Shown: positions 29,301-38,494 of the stretch, in pieces | Position numbering within the stretch: the stretch's first letter is position 1 | Layout: each line of letters begins with the position of its first letter | Source of the DNA: Candidatus Poribacteria bacterium | GTDB lineage: Bacteria; Poribacteria; WGA-4E; PCPOR2b | Direction: 5' to 3' | DNA: 64,000 nt | NCBI GenBank assembly: GCA_022822005.1 | Contig: JAJECO010000044.1 | Location: 225,661 to 289,660, forward strand | Notes under the pieces: generated by a model | The model's database searches: none | What the model was told of the DNA's origin: nothing | The model's input: the letters and a program-made list of their open reading frames with translations, nothing else | Position numbers and translations under genes: made by a program

Positions 29301-30387
29301 GGTGATTGAAGATGTTCTGTGTGCCAACACTCCCTGCAAAGTCGTAACTCTTCCAGTACGCCCCGTGTATAGACCTGTGCCGCTCCACCATCCGGTTGTT
29401 AGTGGAGACACCGGAGTTGTTGAATCCTGCACGCCAGACACGGACACCCGGTGCATTGCGGAGATTGCTATCTACATCAACCCCCAGTCGTGTTTCCAAT
29501 TCCTTGTCTGTCAACGGCAGAGAGAGCAGGTTGTGGTAGAGCGGAGGTAAAGATGCTTGTGCCAAAAACCAGTCGATATGGACCAATGGTATATTACTCC
29601 TCATCTCCGTCTGTAAACGACTGAGTTGTGCCTTTAACTCGGTTTGTGTCGGTGCATCAAACGAGATGTGATACGGATAGGCACCCTCAATCTGCCCCCA
29701 ACCGTCATTGATGTCCCACTCGTAGTTTCGTAGGTCGATGTAGAAAATTGTTCCTTCGGGGTCGATGGGCTGTGGGTTAATAACTGTATTCCCCCATGAA
29801 AGACTATTGACCAGTTTGGAGAGTCCGTTACGATAGGCCTCAAGGACTTCTGCGGTCTCACCGGCGTTGTAGAGGTGGGTAAGTGTGAAGTAACGGGCAA
29901 AGGCGCGGTCGAATGATGGGAGGGAGGTCAGGTGGTTCTCGATGGTATTAAGGACTTCGCTGGGGGTGACGAAACGTCTATCGGTTGTGGGGGGCGCCGC
30001 CCAATCGGGAGCGCCTGCCAGTATCCAGTTTTTAACCGTTTCAATCTGTGGATCGGGTAGCGGGGGACCTCCCAGCGGCATCAGTTGGCCCCCTTCTCCA
30101 AGCAGCCGCTTATAGAGTCTGGAAGCCTCTGGATTTCCCGGGACAACAGAGCCATTTGCTTTGATAAGCGCGCTGTGCTCAATTAGGAGTGTCTCTTTAT
30201 AGGCGCCGTCGGGACCGTGGCAGATAAGGCAGCTTTGTTCAAAGATAGCGTAGGCGTCTTGGGCTACCCCCTGTTGGGCGGATACAGTTTGAGACGATAG
30301 GGTGAGAATCAATACACAGATGAATGCGATGTGATACTGCTGCTTACAAGTCCCAATCAAGTGTGGGACTGGATGACACTTAAACAT
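26323..30387 (-). CDS. Secreted multidomain protein: cytochrome c-type CxxCH motifs, LRR, cohesin-like domain, dockerin-like repeats, C-terminal FlgD/T9SS-type sorting domain
   Basis: Signal peptide; CLICH and CFGCH; LRR units ISDLSPIAGLINLRVL; LDIRAENVSDLAGWQFDMTFDPAALEAVDV (cohesin-like); GDVNRDGVVSILDLILVAQ / DINGDGVVNIFDIVPIAQ (dockerin-like); NYPNPFNPETWIPYQL...GVYFYTLTAGEFSATRRMLILK. Confidence 0.88.
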   Translation of the reverse strand: MFKCHPVPHLIGTCKQQYHIAFICVLILTLSSQTVSAQQGVAQDAYAIFEQSCLICHGPDGAYKETLLIEHSALIKANGSVVPGNPEASRLYKRLLGEGGQLMPLGGPPLPDPQIETVKNWILAGAPDWAAPPTTDRRFVTPSEVLNTIENHLTSLPSFDRAFARYFTLTHLYNAGETAEVLEAYRNGLSKLVNSLSWGNTVINPQPIDPEGTIFYIDLRNYEWDINDGWGQIEGAYPYHISFDAPTQTELKAQLSRLQTEMRSNIPLVHIDWFLAQASLPPLYHNLLSLPLTDKELETRLGVDVDSNLRNAPGVRVWRAGFNNSGVSTNNRMVERHRSIHGAYWKSYDFAGSVGTQNIFNHPLAFTHDGGEVIFNLPNGLQGYYLVNASGSRLDAAPINIVSNPAASDPTVRNGLSCFGCHTEGMKTFEDQVRPVIESTTNPAYDKEQALRLYVEQSVMDTLVQEDMDRYEGALEDTGGAFDDIEPISRLHEAFQDDVDAAYAAAVVGLETEAFLENIREDVGLQNAGLLVLDNGSMKRDAWTSSFRDIVFALNFPTLVVVPPVVTPPEQKPNTVVQILDPNLRAAIAEALGKGPNAPITVEEMERLEELEAQDKDIQDLTGMQFAKNLGFLALDRNQISDLSPIAGLINLRVLLIQENLLSDISPVRGLTNLTYIEIDDMPVSDLSPLAGLINLRKIHAAGNLISDLSPIVSLPKLEILYIPGSNISDLTPLADFTSLTILHLGGNKIPISDIAALAGLTNLTWLMLDNNEISDISPLVRLTNLTRLNLAHNDISDISLLAGLANLTWLNVSNNRISDLSPLEELRENITLVWHDNPGFPQGGPKLEGPWSWVVLPDTVGDHLNNTDWLSEASGGAVTEVEVATHGAIEGDSVGPEVWTSYKLPSTGRDNIADMVRPHLPDWPIYGSVYGSVSLYSPREQETTMYVGGDRGIRVWLNGTLIYENLRGIGGDNYTDFFPVMLRQGRNVLLVVVHTRGNGFFGFEPGTEYTVSMGVGYTVPPTPIHLGDTFTLDIRAENVSDLAGWQFDMTFDPAALEAVDVTEGDFLKMDGSSTFFQGGTIDNAAGKIGGLSAARFSTQGASGTGVLVQVRFKAKSAGETEVTLPNLQFGSTTGASISATPPPIYVTVQERLLPGDVNRDGVVSILDLILVAQQLGQRVPPDSPVDINGDGVVNIFDIVPIAQGIASASAAPIGVESVDAAMIEAWIAQARLEDDGSLAFKQGIANLKKLLASLIPEATALLANYPNPFNPETWIPYQLAESGEVTLKIYDMNGKMVRRLVVGYKAAGMYRSRSRAAYWDGRNGLGESLASGVYFYTLTAGEFSATRRMLILK

Positions 30388-30555
30388 AGAGGGGGTCTTT
30401 TCTGGATAGTTTTATTGATGAATCCCGAGGTCTTTGCCCAATTATAACTATTTTATCAGGATTGATAACCCCAATCAAGCGAAAAAGCCGTCAAAAGTAG
30501 GGCTATTCAGTTTTAGGCTTTTTACCCGTTTTGTTTGAAAAGTCGGAGTCGGGAA

Positions 30556-30572
30556 GTCGCTCATAGAGCGAC
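30556..30572. repeat. Small hairpin GTCGCTC-ATA-GAGCGAC in an intergenic region
   Basis: Perfect 7-bp arms with 3-nt loop, followed by GTCGGGATTAGGAAATCCCTCCTAC. Confidence 0.45.
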
Positions 30573-30853
30573 GTGTCGGGATTAGGAAATCCCTCCTACA
30601 GAAAAACTAAATGACCCTACCGTCAAAAGAAATCGTTCTTGATTTTGAGGCTAAACTTTGCTACACTCTTTGGACGTTTCTATACTCGATAATCGGTATG
30701 AGTCAATTGGGCGGGGGCATAGTCGGTTCGGGTTGCGACGTTAGCCGGTATGCCCCCAAAAAAGACGCCTAAAGAAAGACTCAGCCCTCAAGAAAACTGG
30801 ATGCTATAACATCCTAGCACCGTTACCTCTGATCTCCGATCCACAAACCCCCA

Positions 30854-32662
30854 ATGAACTTTACTATCAACAAACTCCATCACAAAATCTTTCTTACCTA
30901 TAGTTCCGTATTCCTGATTATAATCATCGGGATCTTCGTGTTTGCCAGTCTTGTTATTGTGAATACTGTTGATCGGCAAAGTCAAAGGGACGCCCAAGAA
31001 TTCAAAGCACGGATTACCCACACGATAGATCTGCTTCAACAAGATATCGAGGAGAAAGTCCGACGCGAAATCAAGGATTGGCGGGTCGTTCAGGCGATTC
31101 GAGGGCGTGAACCGTATCCTCCCAGCATCACCGATAGTGCCTTGGACATCTTGGAATATGGAACCGATGAGGGCATCATCACCGCAAGTAAGGTAGAAAA
31201 CAGTAGCGGTAATTCCCTCAACTTACGCCACGGCGAAAGAGATCTGGAAGCATTAGATAGGGTACGAGCGTTGAAGCCAGAACCGGCGGCGAGGTTCCGG
31301 ACACCCGAAGGGCGAGCCACAATCGAGATTACATTGCCGATTCAGGCAGAGGGTGAACTTTTGGGATTTGTCACCGGCGGGTATTTTTTACATAAGCACC
31401 TCAGCCAAGCCCTGAAAGATTTGACGCTCCATCCAATCTTTCTCAAAGAAGGGACTCGCCTCGTGCCGCTGAATACACCGGCGGGTACAATTCCTGAATT
31501 TGAGCGTGAATCGCTCCTTGCATCTGTAGGCGATGTGGATCAGCCATTTCAAAAGATCCCGCTTATTGGTATACAGCACAGCGTCAGTCATATCCCAATC
31601 TTAGCTCCCAATATCGAGACGCAGGTTGAAGCAGAGCCGAAACCTGAAGCGGTTGGAATAGAGTTGATTCTGGCGTATTCTCATCGGGATGAAATCGAAT
31701 TGCAGCAGCAACTGATGTTGTTTCTACTTATCATCGGTGGGGTTGGGCTCGCTTTGGTGTATATTGTCAGTTATGTCGTTGGGCTTCAGATGACTAAGCC
31801 TATCAATCAGTTGGCAGCAGGAGCGGCAGAAATCGCGTCAGGCAATCTGGAACAGCGGGTCGCCGCCCAGAGTCGAGATGAGATCGGTAGATTGGCGGGG
31901 GCTTTTAATCAGATGGCGGCAGCGCTGAAAACGAGTCTGGAGAGACGGCTTGTTGCAGAACGATTTGCAGCATGGGGAGATGCTGCGCGTTGGGTTATCC
32001 ACGAGATTAAGAACCCACTGTTTCCTATTCGGCTTTCGATCGAGAACCTGCAGCGAGCTTATCAAGGTAGGAACAACCAATCGACGAAGTTTGAAGAAAT
32101 TTTTGTGCAATGCACTGACATAGTTATCGAAGAGGTGGATCGACTACAGCGGCTGGTGGATGAGTTCAATGAATTTGCGCGAATGCCCCCTCCTAAACGG
32201 GAGTTGTCCGATCTGAATTCAATCGTGCAGAACGTGGTGAACCTGCACGCAGAATCTGTTGAGAGTATTCAGATTGAGGGGAGTCTCGCCCCCAATCTCC
32301 CGTCCCTTTCCCTTGACGCAGCACAGCTTACACAGGCGTTAGGGAATCTGGTTAACAATGCAATTGAAGCAATGCCGGATGGGGGAACGCTGGACGTTTT
32401 GACTGAATTAGTCAATGAAGCGAAAATTCGGATTAAGATTCAGGATACAGGTATCGGTATGTCGCCGGAAGTACTGGCACAGATTTTTGAGCCCTACTAT
32501 ACGACAAAAGATAGAGGCACAGGACTCGGCATGGCGATTGTTCAGCGCATCGTCACCGATCACGATGGGGAAGTCTTCGTCGAAAGCGAAGAGGGAATTG
32601 GCACAACAGTTTGGGTTGAATTGTATTGTGAAACATCAAACGTGATAAATGAAGCAGTCTAA
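30854..32662 (+). CDS. Sensor histidine kinase (TM-HAMP-HisKA-HATPase)
   Basis: QMTKPINQLAAGAAEIASGNLEQRV (HAMP), WVIHEIKNPLFPIRLSIENLQ (H-box), NLVNNAIEAMPDGG (N), DTGIGMSPE, GTGLGMAIVQRIVTDHDG. Confidence 0.95.
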   Translation: MNFTINKLHHKIFLTYSSVFLIIIIGIFVFASLVIVNTVDRQSQRDAQEFKARITHTIDLLQQDIEEKVRREIKDWRVVQAIRGREPYPPSITDSALDILEYGTDEGIITASKVENSSGNSLNLRHGERDLEALDRVRALKPEPAARFRTPEGRATIEITLPIQAEGELLGFVTGGYFLHKHLSQALKDLTLHPIFLKEGTRLVPLNTPAGTIPEFERESLLASVGDVDQPFQKIPLIGIQHSVSHIPILAPNIETQVEAEPKPEAVGIELILAYSHRDEIELQQQLMLFLLIIGGVGLALVYIVSYVVGLQMTKPINQLAAGAAEIASGNLEQRVAAQSRDEIGRLAGAFNQMAAALKTSLERRLVAERFAAWGDAARWVIHEIKNPLFPIRLSIENLQRAYQGRNNQSTKFEEIFVQCTDIVIEEVDRLQRLVDEFNEFARMPPPKRELSDLNSIVQNVVNLHAESVESIQIEGSLAPNLPSLSLDAAQLTQALGNLVNNAIEAMPDGGTLDVLTELVNEAKIRIKIQDTGIGMSPEVLAQIFEPYYTTKDRGTGLGMAIVQRIVTDHDGEVFVESEEGIGTTVWVELYCETSNVINEAV

Positions 32663-32676
32663 AGTCCTCTTGCATG

Positions 32677-33348
32677 TTACCCATTTCGCTTTAAGGTTTG
32701 AATCCCGGAAGCAGCACCGATAATGACTTGGTCTGTCCGATTAATGAAGAGCCCGTTTTCGACAACGCCGGGAAGATTATTGATGGCAATCTCAGTGGCG
32801 ACCGGATCAGCAATGCTATCGAAGGTGCAGTCCAGAATGTAGTTGCCGTTGTCGCTGACAAAATCAGAACGCAGGGTTGAATCTTGACAGATCTGGTTGA
32901 GTGCGATCTGGGTTGAACCCCATCCGAAGGGGACGACCTCCACCGGTACTGGAAAATTAGAACCTAACTGTTCAACCAGTTTCCCTTCGTCAACGATAAT
33001 TACCAATCGTTTGGAAGCGTGGGCAATGATTTTCTCTCGGACCAATGCGCCACCTGCGCCCTTGATAAGGTCGAGGGTGGGATTGACCTCGTCCGCGCCA
33101 TCGATGGTCAAGTCGATTGCGGGGTACTCCCCAAGGGTTGAGAGCGGTATGCCCTGTTGAACTGCGATTTCTTCGGTCTGTTTGGATGTTGGGATACCGA
33201 TAATATCAAGGCCGTTCCGAACCTTTTCACCGAGTGCCAGCAGCGCATAGTAAATTGTTGAACCTGTGCCGAGTCCGACGATCATGCCGGACGCTACCTC
33301 CTCGACAGCCTGTTCCGCTGCGAGCTGTTTGAGTTTTTCTGTTTCCAT
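32677..33348 (-). CDS. rpiA: Ribose-5-phosphate isomerase A
   Basis: VGLGTGSTIYYALLALGE, LTIDGADEVNPTLDLIKGAGGALVREKIIAHASKRLVIIVDEGK; AGGAGAA RBS before ATG at 33348. Confidence 0.95.
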   Translation of the reverse strand: METEKLKQLAAEQAVEEVASGMIVGLGTGSTIYYALLALGEKVRNGLDIIGIPTSKQTEEIAVQQGIPLSTLGEYPAIDLTIDGADEVNPTLDLIKGAGGALVREKIIAHASKRLVIIVDEGKLVEQLGSNFPVPVEVVPFGWGSTQIALNQICQDSTLRSDFVSDNGNYILDCTFDSIADPVATEIAINNLPGVVENGLFINRTDQVIIGAASGIQTLKRNG

Positions 33349-33420
33349 ATTTTCTCCTGATAGGGATTTGTCCCGATAAATTGGAAGGCTCATGTTAAAA
33401 GAAAGTGTAATATGCTAAGA

Positions 33421-33450
33421 GCGTGAAACGTGATGCGTGAAACGTGAAAA
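33421..33450. repeat. Short tandem ACGTGAA-type repeat
   Basis: gcgtgaaacgtgatgcgtgaaacgtgaaaac. Confidence 0.5.
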
Positions 33451-33689
33451 CTATCGGTTCATTAGCAGTGAAGAACAACGATCCTACGGTCTACGATCAA
33501 GAATCCGAGAGTTGTTCCCTACAGTTTCTGTTGCACGATTTCTCAACTTGAGCCAATCGGGATTGATGTCCACGCCTCTTAAATTGCTCATCTATGCTAA
33601 GTTTCTAATTTTAACACCTCACGGGATGGTTTTCTACTCAAATTGTTATGTGCCATATATCACGAAATATCAAGCAAGGATAGCCGACA

Positions 33690-35423
33690 ATGAATCTATA
33701 TTTCCGCCTACTGAGTTATGTTAAGCCGTACTGGAAAAGCACGGTTGTCTCACTGATAGCGATGTTGATTGTGTCTGTTGGCAATCTTGTTCCAACGTGG
33801 ATTAGCGGTAGAATTGTTATTGACGAGATAATTCCACAGCGGGACATCAGTCGACTTTACTGGATTGCGGTCCTGCTGCTTGGTGTCTTTCTGATAAAGA
33901 GCGTCGCGGTAATGTTGGCGGAATGGCTGTCTCATGAAATCGCTGAAAAGATTATCTACGATATGCGGACACAGATCTACAGCCACCTGCAGAAACTGTC
34001 GTTCCGCTTTCACAAGGACAGCACCACCGGCGATTTGATGTCGCGTGTGGTGAACGACATCGATGCGATGCGGGATATGCTCGCGCATACCATACACATA
34101 TTCACTGTGCAGGCATTGACCTTTACCGGGATCGCAATCTTGCTGTACAGTATGAACTGGAAAATGGCGAGCCTGACCATTGTTCCGATCCTGATTTTGG
34201 GACCTTTGATTGTCTACTTCGGTATAAAACTGCGACTCATCTCCCGCGATGTGCGCGCAGAGCTCGCGGAGGTCAATGCCCGTCTACAAGATAACCTTTC
34301 GGGTATCTTTGAGATCCAAGCCTTCGCTCGTGAACCCTACGAAGAGAAGCGGTTCATCGCCCGATGTGCCGATTACCGCAACTCAATCATTCGAGGGGTA
34401 CGCCTGTGGGCGCGACTGAATCCTACCGTTCAATTTTTGCTTGGCGCGAGTTGGACGGCGATTCTGTGGTACGGTAGCTGGCAGTTGATAAACGGGTCAA
34501 GTGATATGACCGTTGGACAACTGTTCGTTTTCATCGGGTTTCTGTGGCGCCTGTTTATACCGATTGAGATGGCAAGTCACGAAAATGAACGGTTGCAGAA
34601 AGCCCTCGCCGCCGGCGAACGGATGATGGATCTGTTAGATACAGCGCCTGAGATCAAAGATGTTCCAAACGCTTGGACGGGCAAGGTTAGAGGGGAGCTC
34701 CTGTTTGAGGATGTTTCGTTCAAATACACGGACGAAGATGTTTTGACAGATGTAAACCTTAAGATCCGGCCGGGGGAGACAGTCGCTTTTGTCGGTCCGA
34801 GCGGTGTCGGCAAAACTACGTTAGTGGGGCTTGTGCCGAGATTCTACGATGTAACCGGCGGACAGGTGAAGGTTGATGGTGTCAGTGTACGGGATTGGCA
34901 GATGCAGGCGTTGCGGCGTCAGATTGGGCTCGTCCCACAAGAGACGTTCCTGTTTAACGGAACAATCGGAGAGAATATCGCCTACGGCAAGCTGAACGCC
35001 ACGCAGATGGAAATAGAGATAGCAGCGAAATCCGCCAATATCTACGACTTCATTATGAGCCTGCCAGATTGCTTTGACACCGTTGTTGGGGAGCGCGGCA
35101 TGCGTCTCTCCGGCGGACAGAAACAACGGGTCTCGATTGCACGTGCCGTTCTGAAAGATCCGCCCATCCTCATCCTCGATGAAGCGACCTCCTCTGTCGA
35201 TACGGAATCAGAGCAACTCATCCAGCAGAGTTTGATGAATCTACTGCACGGACGAACCACGCTGATTATTGCCCATCGGCTGGCGACCATCAGATTCGCA
35301 GATCGGATCGCGGTGTTGGCGGACAATCGAATTGTCGAACTTGGGACACACGTGGAGCTGCTTTCGCAAGAGGGACTGTACACGCGACTTTACAATGCAC
35401 AGTTTGGGGACAAGCACTTGTAG
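33690..35423 (+). CDS. ABC exporter, permease-ATPase fusion (MsbA/MdlB-like)
   Basis: VGPSGVGKTTLVGLVPRFYDVTGG, LSGGQKQRVSIARAVLKDPPILILDEATSSVDTESE. Confidence 0.95.
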   Translation: MNLYFRLLSYVKPYWKSTVVSLIAMLIVSVGNLVPTWISGRIVIDEIIPQRDISRLYWIAVLLLGVFLIKSVAVMLAEWLSHEIAEKIIYDMRTQIYSHLQKLSFRFHKDSTTGDLMSRVVNDIDAMRDMLAHTIHIFTVQALTFTGIAILLYSMNWKMASLTIVPILILGPLIVYFGIKLRLISRDVRAELAEVNARLQDNLSGIFEIQAFAREPYEEKRFIARCADYRNSIIRGVRLWARLNPTVQFLLGASWTAILWYGSWQLINGSSDMTVGQLFVFIGFLWRLFIPIEMASHENERLQKALAAGERMMDLLDTAPEIKDVPNAWTGKVRGELLFEDVSFKYTDEDVLTDVNLKIRPGETVAFVGPSGVGKTTLVGLVPRFYDVTGGQVKVDGVSVRDWQMQALRRQIGLVPQETFLFNGTIGENIAYGKLNATQMEIEIAAKSANIYDFIMSLPDCFDTVVGERGMRLSGGQKQRVSIARAVLKDPPILILDEATSSVDTESEQLIQQSLMNLLHGRTTLIIAHRLATIRFADRIAVLADNRIVELGTHVELLSQEGLYTRLYNAQFGDKHL

Positions 35424-35441
35424 CGTCAAAATCTGCATATC

Positions 35442-36170
35442 TCAATCGGTGTAGCGTTGTGTGCCGTCAAAGGAGGTTCGGGGCCAGCTTGTGTGGGGCC
35501 AATCCGTGAAACTATACGGGATATAGTGGTTTGCCATGACATGGCGCAAAGCACCGGGCTTCTTGATTGGACCGCCACGATGGATCAAGCCACCGTGGAA
35601 TAACACCACGTCACCCTGACTGGCTATTATGGAGACTTCAGGTAAATTGTTCTCTTTAAATATCTGCTCGGTCCTGTTGTGGCGATACTCGTAATCCATC
35701 TTCCCGTTCTCATCCAACGTCTCCCAGTATGTCACAAGTTCCCGTTTATGCGAACCGGGTTGGATATAGATCGTGCCATTGTCTTCGTTGACATCTACCA
35801 AAGGCAGCCAAACTGCCATACAGCCGGGGAGCGGGCACTGATCTTGGTGGCGCACCCCCTCGGAACCTTTGTAGAAATACATGGTTTGTATGCCTTCTAC
35901 TTCCTCCTCAAAGCAATCTTCCAGCGGCTGGTGTAGACGTGAATCAATCAGCAGTGCAAGTGCTTTCGGATCGTACCAGTGCTGATTATTGGTACGCCCC
36001 CAATTGTCTGGTTCGCGAGGAGCGAAACCTTCCAGTGTCTTTTCTCCCGAATGAAGTGCCATCATGTGCTCGACGAACGCCTCACACTCCGCTTTGGAAA
36101 AGACCGATTTCAGGATGGTATAGCCATCCCGCTCGTACTGTGCTTTCTGTTCTGGTGTTAGACCTTTCAT
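35442..36170 (-). CDS. Phytanoyl-CoA dioxygenase (PhyH) family protein
   Basis: GYTILKSVFSKAECEAFVEHM, GVRHQDQCPLPGCMAVWLPLVDVNEDNGTIYIQPGSHKRE, FHGGLIHRGGP. Confidence 0.9.
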   Translation of the reverse strand: MKGLTPEQKAQYERDGYTILKSVFSKAECEAFVEHMMALHSGEKTLEGFAPREPDNWGRTNNQHWYDPKALALLIDSRLHQPLEDCFEEEVEGIQTMYFYKGSEGVRHQDQCPLPGCMAVWLPLVDVNEDNGTIYIQPGSHKRELVTYWETLDENGKMDYEYRHNRTEQIFKENNLPEVSIIASQGDVVLFHGGLIHRGGPIKKPGALRHVMANHYIPYSFTDWPHTSWPRTSFDGTQRYTD

Positions 36171-36200
36171 TAAAAAACTCCTTTCATACTGATGGTAGCT

Positions 36201-37397
36201 CTATCTGTCCTCGTATAGCCACTCGATTGGACGGATAACGATTTTACGATGGCGGGGCCAAGCGGGCGGGTCTGTGGAAGCGTCTAACTGTGGACCGAAG
36301 TCATAGAGCAGTACAACTTCATCTCCGAAGAAATGGGCGTTCGGATACGACACATATATCATATCAGCCGGCAGTTCACCGAGTTCCTTTTCGCCACGAA
36401 CCATACCGATTTCGTCATCAGGGTCGATGCGATCGGATCTGTCCGCAGGACCGCCAACTTCGAGCGTCTTAAAGTGGCGCCAGCTATCCCCATCGTCTGT
36501 CGAGATGGCGAGCGAGAGACGGGACCGGCGAAAGCCACGTCGAATTTCATCGACGCCCACCTGATTCCACACGCAGAGCAGATCCCCGGTGGTTGGGATA
36601 ACGCGGATCCGACACGGCGAGTATGAACTGGCGAGTGCTGTCGGCTGGGGCAATGACCAAGTGATTCCCTCATCATCACTGAAGCTTTGATAAAGACGGC
36701 CCAGCGTCGTTCGGAACATCATCAGAAGTCTGCCATCGCGGAGTTGGACTGCGCCGGGTTCATCGCAGGGCCACATCCCGCCGAAACCGTCTTGATGCCA
36801 GATCACGATGTCCTGAGGTCCCCGCTTCCAAGTAGCGCCCTCGTCGTCCGAATAGTGCACTTGGCTCGTGTCGATTTCCGGACTGTGGGCATGCCCCTCT
36901 GTCTTAAAACGCTTACCTTGGAAAGTGCCGTAAGCGCCGGCGTCTTTCAGTTCCGGAAACGTGCAGGGCGGGCAGAACCGCGTGGGCAAAACCAAGCGGC
37001 CTGACCGGAGTTGAAAGAGTGTGTCGTGATAGTTGCTCGCGGTCTCACCGGGTAGGTTGATGGCGTTCTCTTCTGACCACGATTCCCCTTCATCATCGGA
37101 AGTGCGAAAACAGAGGGTGTAGCCGGACAAGGTCCCACCGGCTGTGCCGCTAGGGCGACCGTAGAGCAAACCGAGCTTTCCCGACTGCAAGCGGATTAAG
37201 CAGGTTGGGGCACCTGTCCCCACGATGGACTCGCCACCGGTCTGAAGAGGACCACTCGCCGACCAAGTTCGTCCACTGTCATTGGAGTAGCTGACATTCA
37301 AGCCCGACCAAACCATCATCCATCGTCCATCCCGTAGTTCAACTATACCTTCGTGTGCGCCCGGGACGCTGCCCTCAAAAATCTTAGAATCTGCCAT
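36201..37397 (-). CDS. Sialidase/neuraminidase-like (BNR repeat) exo-enzyme
   Basis: Asp-box-like motifs SNDSGRTWSASG, SDDEGATWKRG, SDDEGITWSLP, STDDGDSWRHF. Confidence 0.85.
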   Translation of the reverse strand: MADSKIFEGSVPGAHEGIVELRDGRWMMVWSGLNVSYSNDSGRTWSASGPLQTGGESIVGTGAPTCLIRLQSGKLGLLYGRPSGTAGGTLSGYTLCFRTSDDEGESWSEENAINLPGETASNYHDTLFQLRSGRLVLPTRFCPPCTFPELKDAGAYGTFQGKRFKTEGHAHSPEIDTSQVHYSDDEGATWKRGPQDIVIWHQDGFGGMWPCDEPGAVQLRDGRLLMMFRTTLGRLYQSFSDDEGITWSLPQPTALASSYSPCRIRVIPTTGDLLCVWNQVGVDEIRRGFRRSRLSLAISTDDGDSWRHFKTLEVGGPADRSDRIDPDDEIGMVRGEKELGELPADMIYVSYPNAHFFGDEVVLLYDFGPQLDASTDPPAWPRHRKIVIRPIEWLYEDR

Positions 37398-37541
37398 TGT
37401 CCGTGTCCTTCTCAAATATTAGAAATATGACATGTCTTTTTTGCAATTTTGTGACATAATGTGGGCTAATATCATTGTATAATTTTTTAGTTTCTCATTC
37501 AACAGAATTATTACAGAACTAAGGGGGCAAGCGGAGGCGAT

Positions 37542-38318
37542 ATGATTACCGAGCAGGAGATTCAACAATTTTCGGAGATGGGGGCGGTTACTATTGATAC
37601 GCCACTGACACAACAGCAGCTCACAGCAGCGTCGGATGCGTTTGATCGCCTACTCCCAGGACCGGGGGAAAAACCGCGCTACCGGGTCAGCACAACGTGT
37701 ACCTTCTACGATCCGGAATTGCTGGACATCATCCAGCATCCATTTTTTGAGGAGGTAGCCAAGCGGGTTCTACGAGCCGATGAGGTGCGCTTCTTTCAAA
37801 CTGCCGTCGTGACAACTTACCCAGCACCCAACACCCCTTTCAGTTTCGATCAACACGTGGACGTCCAGTACTGCCTCTCGGATCTCGACGCCACACCCAG
37901 ACGCATGGTTTGTAGCTATTTTCTGTGGATCGACGATGTGACTGCACAACGCGCGCCCTTGATGTATCGTCCCGGCAGCCATCGACTGATAGCCAGAGAA
38001 AGGGAAAACCGACCGGAACTGAAAGGCAGCGCTGCACACGTCGAGGGCGTCTCGCTGGCCAGACTCCCTCAGCTTGACTATGCGGACCCTATCCCCGTGG
38101 TGGCGCGCGCCGGACAAACGACGGTGCTGACCACTGCGATGGTGCACGGCGCATCTATCAATGTAGACTCTACGCCCCGCAAGGCGATGGTGATCACCTT
38201 CACGGCGGCGGACATAGAGATCGGTTTGCCCCAGAATCAAGCGGAGACTAAGCGAGCGTATGATCGCGAGTTGAAGAAGCGTCTTCGACCTGAACGGGCA
38301 CATATTGTCCCGGCTTGA
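37542..38318 (+). CDS. Phytanoyl-CoA dioxygenase (PhyH) family protein
   Basis: FDQHVDVQYCLSDLDATPRRMVCSYFLWIDDVTAQRAPLMYRPGSHRL; VLTTAMVHGASINVDSTPRKAMVITF. Confidence 0.82.
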   Translation: MITEQEIQQFSEMGAVTIDTPLTQQQLTAASDAFDRLLPGPGEKPRYRVSTTCTFYDPELLDIIQHPFFEEVAKRVLRADEVRFFQTAVVTTYPAPNTPFSFDQHVDVQYCLSDLDATPRRMVCSYFLWIDDVTAQRAPLMYRPGSHRLIARERENRPELKGSAAHVEGVSLARLPQLDYADPIPVVARAGQTTVLTTAMVHGASINVDSTPRKAMVITFTAADIEIGLPQNQAETKRAYDRELKKRLRPERAHIVPA

Positions 38319-38494
38319 GGCTTGACTGGAGAAAGCAGTATCTGAAACAGGGCAAGTGCCAAGCGCGGCTTTTTTCGTTGACGGAATTTGCTGTTTGTGA
38401 TTAAATGCCAGCGAATGTGAGCGGGTCCATGGGTAACAATGAATGATAGCTTTGGATGGGATACGATGTTCCCAATCGTCATGCCGTAATTGCT

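Noticed and set aside
33437-33724. 95-aa plus-strand ORF before the ABC exporter
   Set aside because: No domain, overlaps the true ABC start, begins in an ACGTGAA repeat.
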